Positions 27,579 to 37,377 of a DNA stretch of 64,000 nt are shown here, in pieces. The translations under genes and the position numbers were made by a program. Origin of the DNA: Syntrophales bacterium (GTDB lineage: Bacteria > Desulfobacterota > Syntrophia > Syntrophales > UBA8958). A model generated the notes under the pieces. It worked only from the letters and a program-made list of their open reading frames with translations, was not told the origin of the DNA and did no database searches. The stretch covers positions 50,367-114,366 of the forward strand of contig JAOACW010000002.1 in the NCBI GenBank assembly GCA_026417625.1. Reading direction: 5' to 3'. Every line of letters begins with the position of its first letter. The first letter of the stretch is position 1.

Positions 27579-28571
27579 TTCGTAACCTCTGGCTGTATAG
27601 TAGGAAGCTTTGTCAAAGAAGATAACGATTCGTCTATCCAGTTCCAATGTGGCATAGATGTCCTGGGTTTTCTCCCACATTCCCTGGGAGAGAGCGAACT
27701 CCCAGATATGTTTTTTGACCAGACTGAGAGCACTCAGAACGTGGCTCAAAGCCACTCCTTGGAATCTGCATTCCCTTCCCCATTTGGTGAAGTAGCTCCT
27801 TACATCCTCATCCCCGTAAGATCCACCAAGCCAGCGCCCGAATTGTGAGAGTATTCTGTCCATTTCGGCAAAAAGGAAGGACTGGTCGAATTTCCTGTAG
27901 CCAACCGTTGATGGATTAGTGAGTATGTCCTTAAGCCATCTCCTCGAGATAATTTCAGCATTGTGCTCTATGACTTCCACAAGATTGTCAGATAGGAGTT
28001 TCCTCCCTATGGAAGTGACTTCATTTTCCTTAATGACATCTTTGAAGGACTCCACGATAGCCCAGTATTCTTCTTTTTCCCGTTTGAAACGTTCCACCGC
28101 TGCCCTGTTGGCATAAAAAGGTATAGATGGGAGTCTTGTGATGGGAAAGTAGCGTGCCTCCAGGGTGTCACTACCCCCACGGAGTTCTCCCCCTGTTTCC
28201 TCAACCTCAAAAGTGACGAAGAGAAGATCACCGTAGTAGCTACTTTTTGTGGATCTTATGTCAACTATACCCAAGATATGGCCTTCAAGTCCCGTTTCTT
28301 CCCTGAGTTCCCTTAAGGTGGCCTCTTCTATGCTCTCTCCTGCCTCAACGAAGCCGGTGGGTAAACACCACCTTCTGGGATATGGATGGCGGGCCCTTTT
28401 TACGAGGAGAATCTCCCTTTTCCTCGCTACGATTGCTGATACTACGGGAAGGGGGTTATCGTAGAAGAACCTGTTACAGGACAAACAATAATCTCTAATT
28501 ATCCCATCCTCTTCTTTTTTTGTTAACGCTTCCCCGCAGATGGTACAGTATTTCCTCTTATTATTTTTCAT
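27534..28571 (-). CDS. Zinc-ribbon NUDIX hydrolase fused to an RsbRD-like helical domain
   Basis: Three parts are visible in about 345 residues: an N-terminal four-Cys zinc ribbon (CTIC, then CLSC), a NUDIX domain with a canonical box from GFVEAGE to REETGLEG, and a long C-terminal helical domain from about residue 190. That last part (SRRWLKDIL, then long helices with W and H residues) resembles the RsbRD N-terminal/globin-like sensory domain. NUDIX enzymes cleave nucleoside diphosphate linkages; the zinc ribbon is like that of NADH pyrophosphatase. The start is the ATG at 28571 overlapping the methyltransferase stop, or GTG at 28580. The substrate and role of the C-terminal domain are unknown. 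Confidence 0.75.
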   Translation of the reverse strand: MKNNKRKYCTICGEALTKKEEDGIIRDYCLSCNRFFYDNPLPVVSAIVARKREILLVKRARHPYPRRWCLPTGFVEAGESIEEATLRELREETGLEGHILGIVDIRSTKSSYYGDLLFVTFEVEETGGELRGGSDTLEARYFPITRLPSIPFYANRAAVERFKREKEEYWAIVESFKDVIKENEVTSIGRKLLSDNLVEVIEHNAEIISRRWLKDILTNPSTVGYRKFDQSFLFAEMDRILSQFGRWLGGSYGDEDVRSYFTKWGRECRFQGVALSHVLSALSLVKKHIWEFALSQGMWEKTQDIYATLELDRRIVIFFDKASYYTARGYELSVEENRCQKFSRP

Positions 28572-29413
28572 TTTTGACACCTTGAGATGGGTTCAGATGA
28601 GATGAAAATACGATCATCCTTAGTTATTGTTATTATCCTTTTCTTGCGGGTTTGTAGGTGGACCCAGTTTATAAGCTCATTTAAAATCTGTGTTTCTTCG
28701 AGTTCTGCGTTGCTTATAAAGAAGGGTGCTTTGAACCGTATGTACTCCACCAGTTCCTCCGCATCCTCCCCAGTGAAGATGAGTTTGTTTCTGAAGTTTT
28801 TCACAGTGGTTCTTCTAAAAAATGGTTTCAGGCATTTAAGACCATTTTCTGCACAGAAACGGCCTATAACCTCTTCTAAAGGTAGCAGTTGGTTTTGCGA
28901 CGAGGTACCTTTTCTTCTGAGTACCTTCTTTATTACCTCTGCGAGCTCGGAGGTGTTATTACGAAAATGGGTAATAGCTACAAGTAACCCCTTTTTATTG
29001 AGTATACGAGATAGTTGATAAATGGCGTCCGGGAAGTAATAGAGGGCATAAGAGCAGAGAATAAGGTCGAATGTGGATTCGGGTAGAGACGCCAAAATGC
29101 TTACCCCACCTCCGTAAAAGTCGCCTCTAACACCAACTCTTGCACACGTTTCCAGGAAAGGTTCCTTGTAGGAGGGTATGATATCCACCCCCAATACCTG
29201 GGCGTCTGGAGGGATCCGATCTTTTAAGGCTTCAGTGAAAGTTCCTGAGGCACAGCCGAGATCAATGATTCTTTTGAACGATGATAGATCTAGCCCTTCT
29301 AGGGCGTAGCTATGAATACTGCGGGGATTAGTGGAATGTTTTCTTATTAGTTCCCCGATTCTCTTGTGGGTGTTGATGTCTTCGAACGTTCGAATCAACT
29401 CTGTATCATACAT
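28568..29413 (-). CDS. Class I SAM-dependent methyltransferase
   Basis: This 281-residue protein has the class I methyltransferase glycine motif IDLGCASGTF near residue 53, the acidic motif VLGVDI, and the post-motif ILCSYALYYF, typical of the UbiE/Methyltransf_11-type fold. Substrate and role are not evident. It lies in the purL-purQ-hisF direction and overlaps the NUDIX gene downstream, suggesting one transcript. The N-terminal 50 residues are a helical extension before the Rossmann core. Confidence 0.75.
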   Translation of the reverse strand: MYDTELIRTFEDINTHKRIGELIRKHSTNPRSIHSYALEGLDLSSFKRIIDLGCASGTFTEALKDRIPPDAQVLGVDIIPSYKEPFLETCARVGVRGDFYGGGVSILASLPESTFDLILCSYALYYFPDAIYQLSRILNKKGLLVAITHFRNNTSELAEVIKKVLRRKGTSSQNQLLPLEEVIGRFCAENGLKCLKPFFRRTTVKNFRNKLIFTGEDAEELVEYIRFKAPFFISNAELEETQILNELINWVHLQTRKKRIITITKDDRIFISSEPISRCQK

Positions 29414-29468
29414 GAAATAAAGTTAACCATGGGTAAAAAGTTTACTTATCTCAAGACCCCCTCTGAAC

Positions 29469-30230
29469 TCAGTTTACATTTAATCCCTTTTCTCTCAAGT
29501 AGGTTTTTACCTCAGGGATGCTCAACAACCGAAAGTGGAATACAGAAGCAGCAAGGAGGATCTCTGCCCGACCTTCAGTAATGGCTTCGTAGAAGTGTTC
29601 AAGTTTTCCAGCCCCACCGGAGGCGACAACGGGTATCGAAACGACGGATGTAATAGCCTTTAAAAGAGGGATATCGTAACCATTCATCGTCCCATCGCCG
29701 TCCATGCTTGTGGGTAGTATGATTCCCGCACCACGATCCACACATTCTTTTGCCCATAATACCGCATCTTTTCCTGTAGGTCTGGTTCCCCCAGCGACCA
29801 CAAGTTCAAATCCCGAAGGCATAAGGGCATTCCGTCTTGCGTCGATGGCGATCGTGATTTTCTCTGAGCCGAAGCGCCGTGCTGCTTCGTCTATGAGTGA
29901 AGGGTTTGCTATGGCTGCGCTGTTTACAGAAACCCTCGCTGCCCCCTCTGATAGAATCAGTTCCATATCCTCAATGCTGCTTATACCTCCACCAACTGTT
30001 AATGGGATGTGGATCACCTTAGCTACCTGGCGGACCCATTGGAGGCGCGTTTTTCTGTTTTCTAACGTGGCGGCTATGTCCAGCATAGCCAGCTCATCGG
30101 CCCCCTGTTCTTCGTAGAAAAGGGCATTCTCCACCGGATCACCCGCGTCGCGAATGTCAGTAAAATGAACACCTTTGACCACTCTTCCATCCTTCATGTC
30201 CAAACAGGGCATTATTCTTATGATTTTCAT
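29469..30230 (-). CDS. hisF: Imidazole glycerol phosphate synthase cyclase subunit HisF
   Basis: This 253-residue TIM barrel matches HisF: N-terminal RIMPCLDMKDGRVVKGV with the catalytic Asp, the DAGDPVE segment, TVGGGI phosphate loop, and a second catalytic Asp in IAIDARR. HisF with HisH makes IGP and AICAR, linking histidine and purine synthesis. No other his gene is beside it; it follows purQ by 22 bases. This purine-linked position is noteworthy because AICAR returns to the purine pathway. A HisF-like paralogue with another role (such as sugar amination) is a lesser possibility. Confidence 0.85.
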   Translation of the reverse strand: MKIIRIMPCLDMKDGRVVKGVHFTDIRDAGDPVENALFYEEQGADELAMLDIAATLENRKTRLQWVRQVAKVIHIPLTVGGGISSIEDMELILSEGAARVSVNSAAIANPSLIDEAARRFGSEKITIAIDARRNALMPSGFELVVAGGTRPTGKDAVLWAKECVDRGAGIILPTSMDGDGTMNGYDIPLLKAITSVVSIPVVASGGAGKLEHFYEAITEGRAEILLAASVFHFRLLSIPEVKTYLREKGLNVN

Positions 30231-30252
30231 AGTAAAGCCATATCTCCTTCGT

Positions 30253-31080
30253 TTATACTAAATTTTTTCTCACAAAATCGTGGGCGTTCTTGAATATCAA
30301 AAGCCCCATTCCTTCTTCAGGTAGTTGTTCTCTAGTCCACCGGGGATGATTCGTAAAATGCAGATACGCTTCTGGATGAGGCATCAAGCCGAGTATCCGG
30401 CCTGTAGGGTCGCATATACCGGCGATTCCATCTACAGACCCGTTTGGATTTTCTGGATACGCCATTGTAAAGTCTCTGTACATCCGGTCACTGTACTGTA
30501 GCACGACTAAATTGCTTTCGTGGAGCTTTGTGCGTATGGAATCGTCACCGGTTACGAATTTTCCTTCACCGTGTCTAACTGGTAGGTACATACCCTTGGA
30601 TCCCCGTGTAAATACACATGGACTATTCGGGTTTACCTTCAAGTAGACCCAGCGGTCCTCGAAGCGTCCGGAGTCGTTGAACGTTAGCGTGCACGATTGT
30701 ATTCCGTAGCTGCCCCCAAGACCGGGCAGTAAGCCGAGTTTAATTAGAAGCTGGAATCCGTTACACACGCCAAGTATTAGTTTTCCATCAAAGATGAAAC
30801 GGAGAAACTGGTCAAATAACCTTTCCCCTGATCCCTTAACACGGGCGTGAAGAATTCTGTTTGCACAGGCTTTGGCTGATCCTAAATCGTCTCCGTCTAG
30901 GAATCCACCAGGAAGATTAAGGAAGTGATAATCGTCTATCTTTTTCTCACCATGTAACAATTCGCTGAAGTGAACTATATCCACAACATCAAATCCTGCC
31001 AAACTGCAGGCATACGCTGTTTCCAGTTCACAATTAATACCGTATCCTGAAAGAACTATCGCTTTCGTTTTCGCCGACAT
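30253..31080 (-). CDS. purQ: Phosphoribosylformylglycinamidine synthase, glutaminase subunit
   Basis: This class I glutamine amidotransferase of 275 residues has the nucleophile in GVCNGFQ, an LPGGF oxyanion loop and a C-terminal MPHPEAY with the catalytic His/Glu. PurQ supplies ammonia to PurL for FGAM synthesis. It is longer than B. subtilis PurQ (about 227), as in several Deltaproteobacteria. The gene is three bases downstream of purL, an order that fits coupled expression. Confidence 0.92.
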   Translation of the reverse strand: MSAKTKAIVLSGYGINCELETAYACSLAGFDVVDIVHFSELLHGEKKIDDYHFLNLPGGFLDGDDLGSAKACANRILHARVKGSGERLFDQFLRFIFDGKLILGVCNGFQLLIKLGLLPGLGGSYGIQSCTLTFNDSGRFEDRWVYLKVNPNSPCVFTRGSKGMYLPVRHGEGKFVTGDDSIRTKLHESNLVVLQYSDRMYRDFTMAYPENPNGSVDGIAGICDPTGRILGLMPHPEAYLHFTNHPRWTREQLPEEGMGLLIFKNAHDFVRKNLV

Positions 31081-31083
31081 ATT

Positions 31084-34062
31084 TTAAAAATTGAGGGGTT
31101 TTTTCCAGGCAGACCTAAGGTCGTCTATGTCCTCATTGACTATAACCTTTCCGTCCAGTCCTCTTATTATCAATCTTCTCTCCTCGGTAACAACACCAAT
31201 TATTCCCAATGGTAATCCAAAAAATCTCTTCTCCAGTTTTTCTTTCTTATCAGGCGGAACGGTGATTACGAAACGGCTTTGGGATTCGGAAAAAAGAAGC
31301 GTGTCGTTACGGGTAACACCTTCCTGTGGGACATTTTCAAGGAAAACCTCCATCCCCAGATTGCCGGCGAAAGCTGTTTCCGCCAGAGCCACAGCTAGTC
31401 CTCCGTCAGAGCAATCATGGCATGAGGCAACAAGCCCTTCATGAATAGCGTTGCTCAAAGTTTCGTATATTACTTTTGCCTTTTCAGGTCTTACCTTAGG
31501 AACGTTAGCACCAATGAAACCGTTTTGGGCATACCACTCTGACCCCCCCATTTCATTGTAGGTTATGCCTAATACATAGACTATATCTCCTGGATTTTTG
31601 GCGTCCATAGTTACAGTTTTTCTCACGTCCTCAATGTATCCTACAACGGAAAAAAGCAGTGTGGGGGGTATGGATATCTTAATGTCTCCGATTATATAGT
31701 CATTTTTCATGCTGTCTTTGCCGGAGATGCAGGGAACCCCGTAAACTGTGGTTATGTCGTACAGGGCTTGGTTTGCCCTAACGAGTTGCGCGAGTTTATA
31801 TTCCGCATCGGGGTTTTTTGCTGAAGGTACAGGGTCACACCAGCAAAAATTGTCTAGGCCTGCCAGGCGCTTGAGCGAACCTCCCACGGCAATGGCGTTG
31901 CGAATCGCCTCGTCAATGGCACAGGCAGCCATGTGGTAGGTATCAATATCGCCGTACCTTGGACATATTCCGTTGGCAACAACTACACCCTCAAAGGAGT
32001 TCAACAGGGGACGAAGTACCGCCGCATCACTTGGACCGTCATTGAAGGTTCCCACAAGGGGTTTTATCACACTCCCTCCCTGAACCTCGTGGTCATACTG
32101 ACGAATTACGGATTCTTTACTACATATGTTGAGTCGTGAGAGTAAGTCTTTCAGTGCTTTACCTAGATACTCTGGACAAGAAAACTGAGGTTCTTCCCTT
32201 TTTGGTGGTTTCCAGCGGGCCCTGAGTTTCATTTGGGGTACGCCCTCATGGAGAAAATCTAAGTGAAGGAAAGCTACAGTTTTACCATTGTAAAGGACGT
32301 GGAACATACCGGTATCGGTGTACCTACCCAAATCAGTGGCCTCAACGTCCATTTTGCGTGCCAGAGACAGGAATTCCTCCAGTTTTTCCGGTGGTACGGC
32401 GAGAGTCATCCTCTCTTGGGATTCTGAGAGGAGGATTTCCCACGGATCGAGTCCAGCGTATTTTAAAGGGGCTCTCTCCAAATGGAGTTCACACCCCCCT
32501 GATAGACGGGCTGTTTCTCCCACGGAAGAGGAGAGTCCTCCCGCCCCATTGTCTGTTATGCAACGGTATAGTCCTCTGTCCCTAGCCTTCAGCAGAAAAT
32601 CGGTCATTTTTTTCTGGGTTATGGGATCCCCTATCTGAACGGCCGTAGTTGGTGATCCTTCGTGGAACTCTTCGGAAGAAAAAGTAGCCCCATGGATGCC
32701 GTCCTTGCCGATCCTCCCACCGGTCATTACTATTCGATCCCCTGGATTGATCTCCTTAATATGAGATAATTTTCCTGAGATTCTGGCGGGCATTATTCCT
32801 CCAGTGCCGCAGTATACGAGGGGTTTTCCTAAATAACGTTCGTCAAATACAATACAGCCGTTTACCGTAGGTATGCCGCTTTTGTTTCCACCATGCTCCA
32901 CTCCTTCGCGAACCCCTTCGTATATCCTTCGGGGATGCAGCACTCTTGGAGGAAGTGGTTTGTCGTATGTGGGTGGGGCGAAACAAAAAACATCGGTATT
33001 GAATATGAGTCTCGCTCCTAGACCAGTTCCGAAAGGATCTCTGTTCACCCCAACTATGCCAGTTAAAGCCCCCCCATAGGGATCGAGAGCTGAAGGTGAA
33101 TTGTGCGTTTCTACCTTGAAAACTAGATTGTAGTCATCATTGAATTTGATGACACCTGCGTTGTCTACAAATACAGACAGACACCAGTCGTTTTCTCTGA
33201 GCCTTTCCCTTATGAGATTTGTTGCACCTTTTATGTAAGTCTCGAAAAGGGAATTTATTTCTAGCACGTTTCCATGTTCGTCCTCGTATGTTATGAAACT
33301 GTTGAAGATCTTATGTTTGCAATGCTCCGACCATGTCTGGGCGAGGCACTCGAGCTCTACGTCAGTAATTTTGCTTCCGAGTCCAACCGTGCGTCTCATT
33401 TTGAGCACGTCCTCTCGCCTTAAGTAATTACGTATAGCCCTTAATTCTTCGACCGTTAGGGCAAGAACTCTTTCCGTGCTTAAGCGTTCTAAAGTTTCAT
33501 CGTCAACCTCAAGATCAATTTCCTCTACCCTGGGAGTTTTATCACTTGTTACTCTGGGAATGTATATCTTTACCCCTTTCTCGGGATCCCAGGTTCTTCC
33601 CTCCACGATTTCATAACGTTCTATAAGGTCGTTAGCCAGAAGGTCTGAAGCAACTTGTTCAGCATCTTTTCTGCTGAGTGGACCGGATAGCAAGTATTGT
33701 CTGGATGTGTATACGTTGAACGGATGATCTGATGGAAGGTCTAAGAGGAGACCTAAAGCTTCTCTCGCCGTTTTCCCTACGTTGTCTGTCACGCCTGGCC
33801 GGAAACCAACCTCAATTAGCCAGTCAAATTTCCTTGCCAGAGGTTTATCGATTGAGTATTCTTGTACAATGGGGTCGCATAGAGGACCTGATGCATATAA
33901 CTCCAACTCCTCAGCTGATAACTCACCATCAATGGTGTAGACATTTATGATACGGACCTCTTCTATGTTGAGACGGAGATGTTCCCGAATTTTTCTTTTG
34001 ATCTTCTCCGCGAAAGCGTCTTTGATACCTTCTTTGAAAGCTATCTCTATTCGGTGTGGCAT
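31084..34062 (-). CDS. purL: Phosphoribosylformylglycinamidine synthase, PurL with N-terminal PurS-like region
   Basis: This 992-residue protein has the FGAM synthetase catalytic core: SEHCKHK, a central ATP-binding VETHNSPSA motif and tandem AIRS-like halves (for example DNGAGGLSSS and DCSDGGLAVA). The first 150 residues look like PurS-type small-domain segments (RIEIAFKEGI, VGFRPGVTDNVG), which in many bacteria form a separate protein. It works with the separate PurQ encoded next. Length is well above the Gram-positive PurL (about 740) and below the fused E. coli PurL (about 1295). It is divergent from ahbC. Confidence 0.92.
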   Translation of the reverse strand: MPHRIEIAFKEGIKDAFAEKIKRKIREHLRLNIEEVRIINVYTIDGELSAEELELYASGPLCDPIVQEYSIDKPLARKFDWLIEVGFRPGVTDNVGKTAREALGLLLDLPSDHPFNVYTSRQYLLSGPLSRKDAEQVASDLLANDLIERYEIVEGRTWDPEKGVKIYIPRVTSDKTPRVEEIDLEVDDETLERLSTERVLALTVEELRAIRNYLRREDVLKMRRTVGLGSKITDVELECLAQTWSEHCKHKIFNSFITYEDEHGNVLEINSLFETYIKGATNLIRERLRENDWCLSVFVDNAGVIKFNDDYNLVFKVETHNSPSALDPYGGALTGIVGVNRDPFGTGLGARLIFNTDVFCFAPPTYDKPLPPRVLHPRRIYEGVREGVEHGGNKSGIPTVNGCIVFDERYLGKPLVYCGTGGIMPARISGKLSHIKEINPGDRIVMTGGRIGKDGIHGATFSSEEFHEGSPTTAVQIGDPITQKKMTDFLLKARDRGLYRCITDNGAGGLSSSVGETARLSGGCELHLERAPLKYAGLDPWEILLSESQERMTLAVPPEKLEEFLSLARKMDVEATDLGRYTDTGMFHVLYNGKTVAFLHLDFLHEGVPQMKLRARWKPPKREEPQFSCPEYLGKALKDLLSRLNICSKESVIRQYDHEVQGGSVIKPLVGTFNDGPSDAAVLRPLLNSFEGVVVANGICPRYGDIDTYHMAACAIDEAIRNAIAVGGSLKRLAGLDNFCWCDPVPSAKNPDAEYKLAQLVRANQALYDITTVYGVPCISGKDSMKNDYIIGDIKISIPPTLLFSVVGYIEDVRKTVTMDAKNPGDIVYVLGITYNEMGGSEWYAQNGFIGANVPKVRPEKAKVIYETLSNAIHEGLVASCHDCSDGGLAVALAETAFAGNLGMEVFLENVPQEGVTRNDTLLFSESQSRFVITVPPDKKEKLEKRFFGLPLGIIGVVTEERRLIIRGLDGKVIVNEDIDDLRSAWKKPLNF

Positions 34063-34126
34063 AGATGAAGCTTATATGACGCGATAGATTATTGTCAAGG
34101 GATAAGGAGAAGGGATACTGATACGA

Positions 34127-34154
34127 TTGACAAATGTTACCGAGTTCATATAGA
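34127..34154 (+). promoter_or_regulatory. Sigma-70-like promoter for the ahb/hemB operon
   Basis: A perfect TTGACA box at 34127-34132 and a TATAGA box at 34149-34154 are 16 bases apart. The expected start of transcription is about 34161, directly before the ahbC ATG at 34163, so the first gene would be leaderless or nearly so. No RBS is seen before the ATG. Confidence 0.6.
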
Positions 34155-34162
34155 GATTTTAC

Positions 34163-35314
34163 ATGATAAGCATTTCAAAACTGTACTGTGGGGCTGATGA
34201 ACCAGGGGATGCCATTCGATACGGTAATTCCTCCGCGAGAAGGCCCGTTGTTGTCTGGAACGTTACAAGACGCTGCAATTTGAGATGCATTCACTGCTAT
34301 TCCAGTTCGAAAGATGTCAATTATTCTAACGAACTTACCACAGTAGAGGCCAAGCAGGTCATTGCAGATCTTTCATCATTTGGGGTTCCTGTTCTTTTAT
34401 TCTCCGGGGGGGAACCTTTGATGCGCTATGATCTGGAGGAGTTGGTAGATTATGCCGTAAAAGGTGGTTTAAGAGTGGCTATCTCTACCAATGGGACCCT
34501 GATAAGCCGCGAGACGGCAGTGACGTTCAAGGCTCTTGGTGTATCCTATGTGGGTATCAGTTTTGACGGGTTAGGAGAGGTTCATGACCGTTTTCGAGGT
34601 GTGAGAGGAGCTTTCGACGCTTCTGTTAAGGGGTTAATCAACTGTAGGGATGCAGGTTTGAAAGTGGGGGTGCGGTTTACAGTAACTAGGAGAAATGTGT
34701 CCTCTGTGCCGGGTATGTTTGACTTTGTGGTTCGAGAAGGTATATCGCGTTTATGTTTTTATCATCTCGTGTATTCTGGCAGAGCTTCACATCTTATAAA
34801 AGAGGATCTTCCTCCAGGTGAGACACGTAAACTTATGGATACTCTTATGGATTGCACGAAGACGCTTTTTGAGAGAGGTGATGGAAAGGAGGTCCTCACC
34901 GTGGATAACCATGCCGATGGGCCGTACATTTATCTTAGGCTTCTTAGAGCGGGTTCTGAGAGGGCTAATGAAGTCTTAAAGCTACTTTCGGTAAGTGGGG
35001 GCAACAGTTCTGGTCAAGGTATTGGCTGTATTAGTTGGGATGGGGAAGTTTACGCTGATCAATTTTTGAGAACTGTTTCTTTGGGAAATGTACGGGAGAA
35101 GCCATTTAGTGAGATATGGTGCAATGGGGGTGACGGTTTGTTGAGAATGCTCAGGGATAGAAAACGTTACCTAAAGGGTAGATGTGCACACTGCCGCTTT
35201 TTAGATTTATGTGGTGGAAATTTCCGAGCACGGGCAGAGGCTGTAACAGGAGATATGTGGGCTTCTGATCCCGCGTGTTACCTTACTGATGAAGAAATCG
35301 GTTTGAGAGATTAA
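34163..35314 (+). CDS. ahbC: AhbC, 12,18-didecarboxysiroheme deacetylase (radical SAM)
   Basis: This 383-residue radical SAM enzyme has the [4Fe-4S] motif Cys38-x3-Cys42-x2-Cys45 in CNLRCIHC, a GGEPL motif, and a C-terminal Cys-rich region (CAHCRFLDLCGGN and a later Cys) for an extra cluster. Its N-terminal SKLYCG and the CISWDGEVYADQF segment are characteristic of AhbC/NirJ1. AhbC removes acetate side chains to make Fe-coproporphyrin III. The order ahbC-hemB-ahbD-ahbA/B supports the siroheme route to haem. The start at the first ATG is supported by the family N terminus. Confidence 0.87.
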   Translation: MISISKLYCGADEPGDAIRYGNSSARRPVVVWNVTRRCNLRCIHCYSSSKDVNYSNELTTVEAKQVIADLSSFGVPVLLFSGGEPLMRYDLEELVDYAVKGGLRVAISTNGTLISRETAVTFKALGVSYVGISFDGLGEVHDRFRGVRGAFDASVKGLINCRDAGLKVGVRFTVTRRNVSSVPGMFDFVVREGISRLCFYHLVYSGRASHLIKEDLPPGETRKLMDTLMDCTKTLFERGDGKEVLTVDNHADGPYIYLRLLRAGSERANEVLKLLSVSGGNSSGQGIGCISWDGEVYADQFLRTVSLGNVREKPFSEIWCNGGDGLLRMLRDRKRYLKGRCAHCRFLDLCGGNFRARAEAVTGDMWASDPACYLTDEEIGLRD

Positions 35315-35332
35315 CGTAAAGGAGGGAGGAGT

Positions 35333-36307
35333 ATGGTGTTTCCCGATTACCGCCCCAGGAGGTTGAGGAAAAGTGAGAACTTTCGCAGACTGATAAGAGA
35401 AACGAGGCTTTCCGTTGATAATCTTATATATCCTCTATTCGTGGTGCCGGGGAAAGGTGTGCGGAGGCCGGTGAGTTCCATGCCCGGTGTGTTTCAGATG
35501 TCGGTGGATGAAATTTTAAAAGAGGTAAAAACTGTAAAGGAGCTTGGAATTCCTGCTGTTCTTCTCTTTGGAGTCCCCGAGGAGAAAGACGAACATGCGA
35601 CCGGTGCATTCAAAAAGGATGGAATAATTCAGAGGACTGTAAGGGAAATCAAGAATAGAGTTGCAGAAATTATAGTTATATCCGACGTCTGCCTCTGCGA
35701 ATACACGTCTCATGGGCATTGTGGAATTCTCAATGGTCGGGAAGTGGACAACGATGCGACCTTAGAAGTCCTTACGGAAACGGCTGTTTCCCATGCACAA
35801 GCGGGTGCAGATATGGTGGCACCATCTGCGATGATGGATGGGCAGGTGGGGGCTATAAGGGAGGCTCTCGATGAGGCTGGATTCTCATCTGTGCCTATTA
35901 TGGCTTATTCTGCAAAGTATGCGTCAAGTTTCTATGGTCCTTTCAGAGAGGCAGCGGAGAGTGCCCCCAAATTTGGAGATAGAAAGTCGTACCAAATGGA
36001 TCCTGCAAATGTAGATGAGGCTATTCGGGAAATTATGCTTGATGTAGAAGAGGGAGCAGATATTGTAATGGTAAAACCAGCATTGGCATATCTTGATGTT
36101 ATAAGAAGGGTCAAGGAAGAATTTGATTTGCCACTTGCTGCTTATAACGTGAGCGGTGAGTATTCCATGATAAAAGCGGCGGCGCAAATGGGTTGGTTGG
36201 ATGAATCTCTGATAATGATGGAGGTGTTAACTGCTATTAAAAGGGCAGGGGCGGATATAATAATCACCTATTTTGCAAAGGAGGCAGCTAAACTACTGAC
36301 TAAATGA
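35333..36307 (+). CDS. hemB: Porphobilinogen synthase (delta-aminolevulinate dehydratase)
   Basis: This 324-residue enzyme condenses two 5-aminolevulinates to porphobilinogen. It has a cysteine-bearing zinc-type site ([16 protein letters not shown]), the first active-site Lys in AYSAKYAS and the Schiff-base Lys in [23 protein letters not shown] stretch gives a strong RBS. It is between ahbC and ahbD, and its stop overlaps the ahbD ATG, so haem-precursor and late haem steps are co-expressed. Confidence 0.95.
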   Translation: MVFPDYRPRRLRKSENFRRLIRETRLSVDNLIYPLFVVPGKGVRRPVSSMPGVFQMSVDEILKEVKTVKELGIPAVLLFGVPEEKDEHATGAFKKDGIIQRTVREIKNRVAEIIVISDVCLCEYTSHGHCGILNGREVDNDATLEVLTETAVSHAQAGADMVAPSAMMDGQVGAIREALDEAGFSSVPIMAYSAKYASSFYGPFREAAESAPKFGDRKSYQMDPANVDEAIREIMLDVEEGADIVMVKPALAYLDVIRRVKEEFDLPLAAYNVSGEYSMIKAAAQMGWLDESLIMMEVLTAIKRAGADIIITYFAKEAAKLLTK

Positions 36308-37368
36308 AAAGATTTTCAGCCACACTTCGCCTTATCGCATGGGAAGTTACCCGTCGTTGTAACCTCGCATGTATTCACTGCAGGGCAGATGCTAAGTCCG
36401 AAGGGGGCGTCGGAGAGTTAACCACCGAGGAGGCAAAAAAGTTTTTATTAGAGGTGTCTAAACTAGGCAGGCCAGTTTTGATACTAACTGGGGGAGAACC
36501 ACTGTTGCGTGGGGATATCTTTGACCTTGCCGATTACGGTAACTCACTAGGCCTGAAGGTGGTAATGGCGACAAACGGTACCCTTGTTGATCGGTCTGTT
36601 GCCCGCGAAATCAAGAAGGTTGGCATACAGAGGGTAAGCGTAAGTTTGGATGGTGCTGATGAGAATAGCCATGACACTGTGAGGGGAATGCGGGGGGCTT
36701 TCAATGGAGCTTTGAGGGGCATTCGAATGCTTGTCAGGGAAAATGTGGAATTTCAGATAAACACCACCGTAACGGAAAATAACGTTCATCAGTTAAGGGA
36801 TATTCATAAGCTTGCTGTTCTTCTCGGTGCTGCTGCTCATCATGTTTTTTTCCTTGTTCCTGTGGGTAGAGGTAAGGGACTAGTTGAGAAGGGACTTAAA
36901 TCTGAGGAGTATGAAGAGGTCCTCGAAAACTTCTACGAGATAAGCATAAGGAGTTCCATTCCTGTTAAAGCTACGTGTGCTCCCCAGTTTTACAGAATAG
37001 CCAGACAGAAATGCGAGAATGTTAAAGGAGTGAATCGAAAAACGGAGGTTAGGGGACTCGCCACTGAAACAAGGGGATGCCTGGCGGGGATTTCATTCTG
37101 CTTTGTATCGCACGCCGGACATGTCCAACCCTGCGGTTATCTGGAGATAGATTGCGGTCAGATCAGAGAGGAAGGTTTCACACGCATCTGGGAGAGTTGT
37201 GAGGTTTTCGAAAAACTCCGAGATCTAAGCAATCTTAGAGGTAAGTGTGGGAGGTGTGAGTTCAGAGTGGTTTGCGGCGGGTGTAGAGCGCGGGCTTATG
37301 AATCCTCGGGAGATTTCCTCGATGAAGAACCTCTGTGTCTTTATGATCCTCATGGATTTGGAAAATAG
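36304..37368 (+). CDS. ahbD: AhbD, Fe-coproporphyrin III oxidative decarboxylase (haem synthase, radical SAM)
   Basis: This 354-residue radical SAM protein carries Cys19-x3-Cys23-x2-Cys26 (CNLACIHC), a GGEPLLR motif and a C-terminal SPASM-like set ([29 protein letters not shown]). The central [15 protein letters not shown] region is typical of AhbD. AhbD oxidatively decarboxylates two propionates of Fe-coproporphyrin III to give haem b, completing the siroheme-dependent route. AhbD and AhbC assignments are by motif and synteny and could be checked by phylogeny. Confidence 0.85.
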   Translation: MKRFSATLRLIAWEVTRRCNLACIHCRADAKSEGGVGELTTEEAKKFLLEVSKLGRPVLILTGGEPLLRGDIFDLADYGNSLGLKVVMATNGTLVDRSVAREIKKVGIQRVSVSLDGADENSHDTVRGMRGAFNGALRGIRMLVRENVEFQINTTVTENNVHQLRDIHKLAVLLGAAAHHVFFLVPVGRGKGLVEKGLKSEEYEEVLENFYEISIRSSIPVKATCAPQFYRIARQKCENVKGVNRKTEVRGLATETRGCLAGISFCFVSHAGHVQPCGYLEIDCGQIREEGFTRIWESCEVFEKLRDLSNLRGKCGRCEFRVVCGGCRARAYESSGDFLDEEPLCLYDPHGFGK

Positions 37369-37377
37369 AGGGGGACG

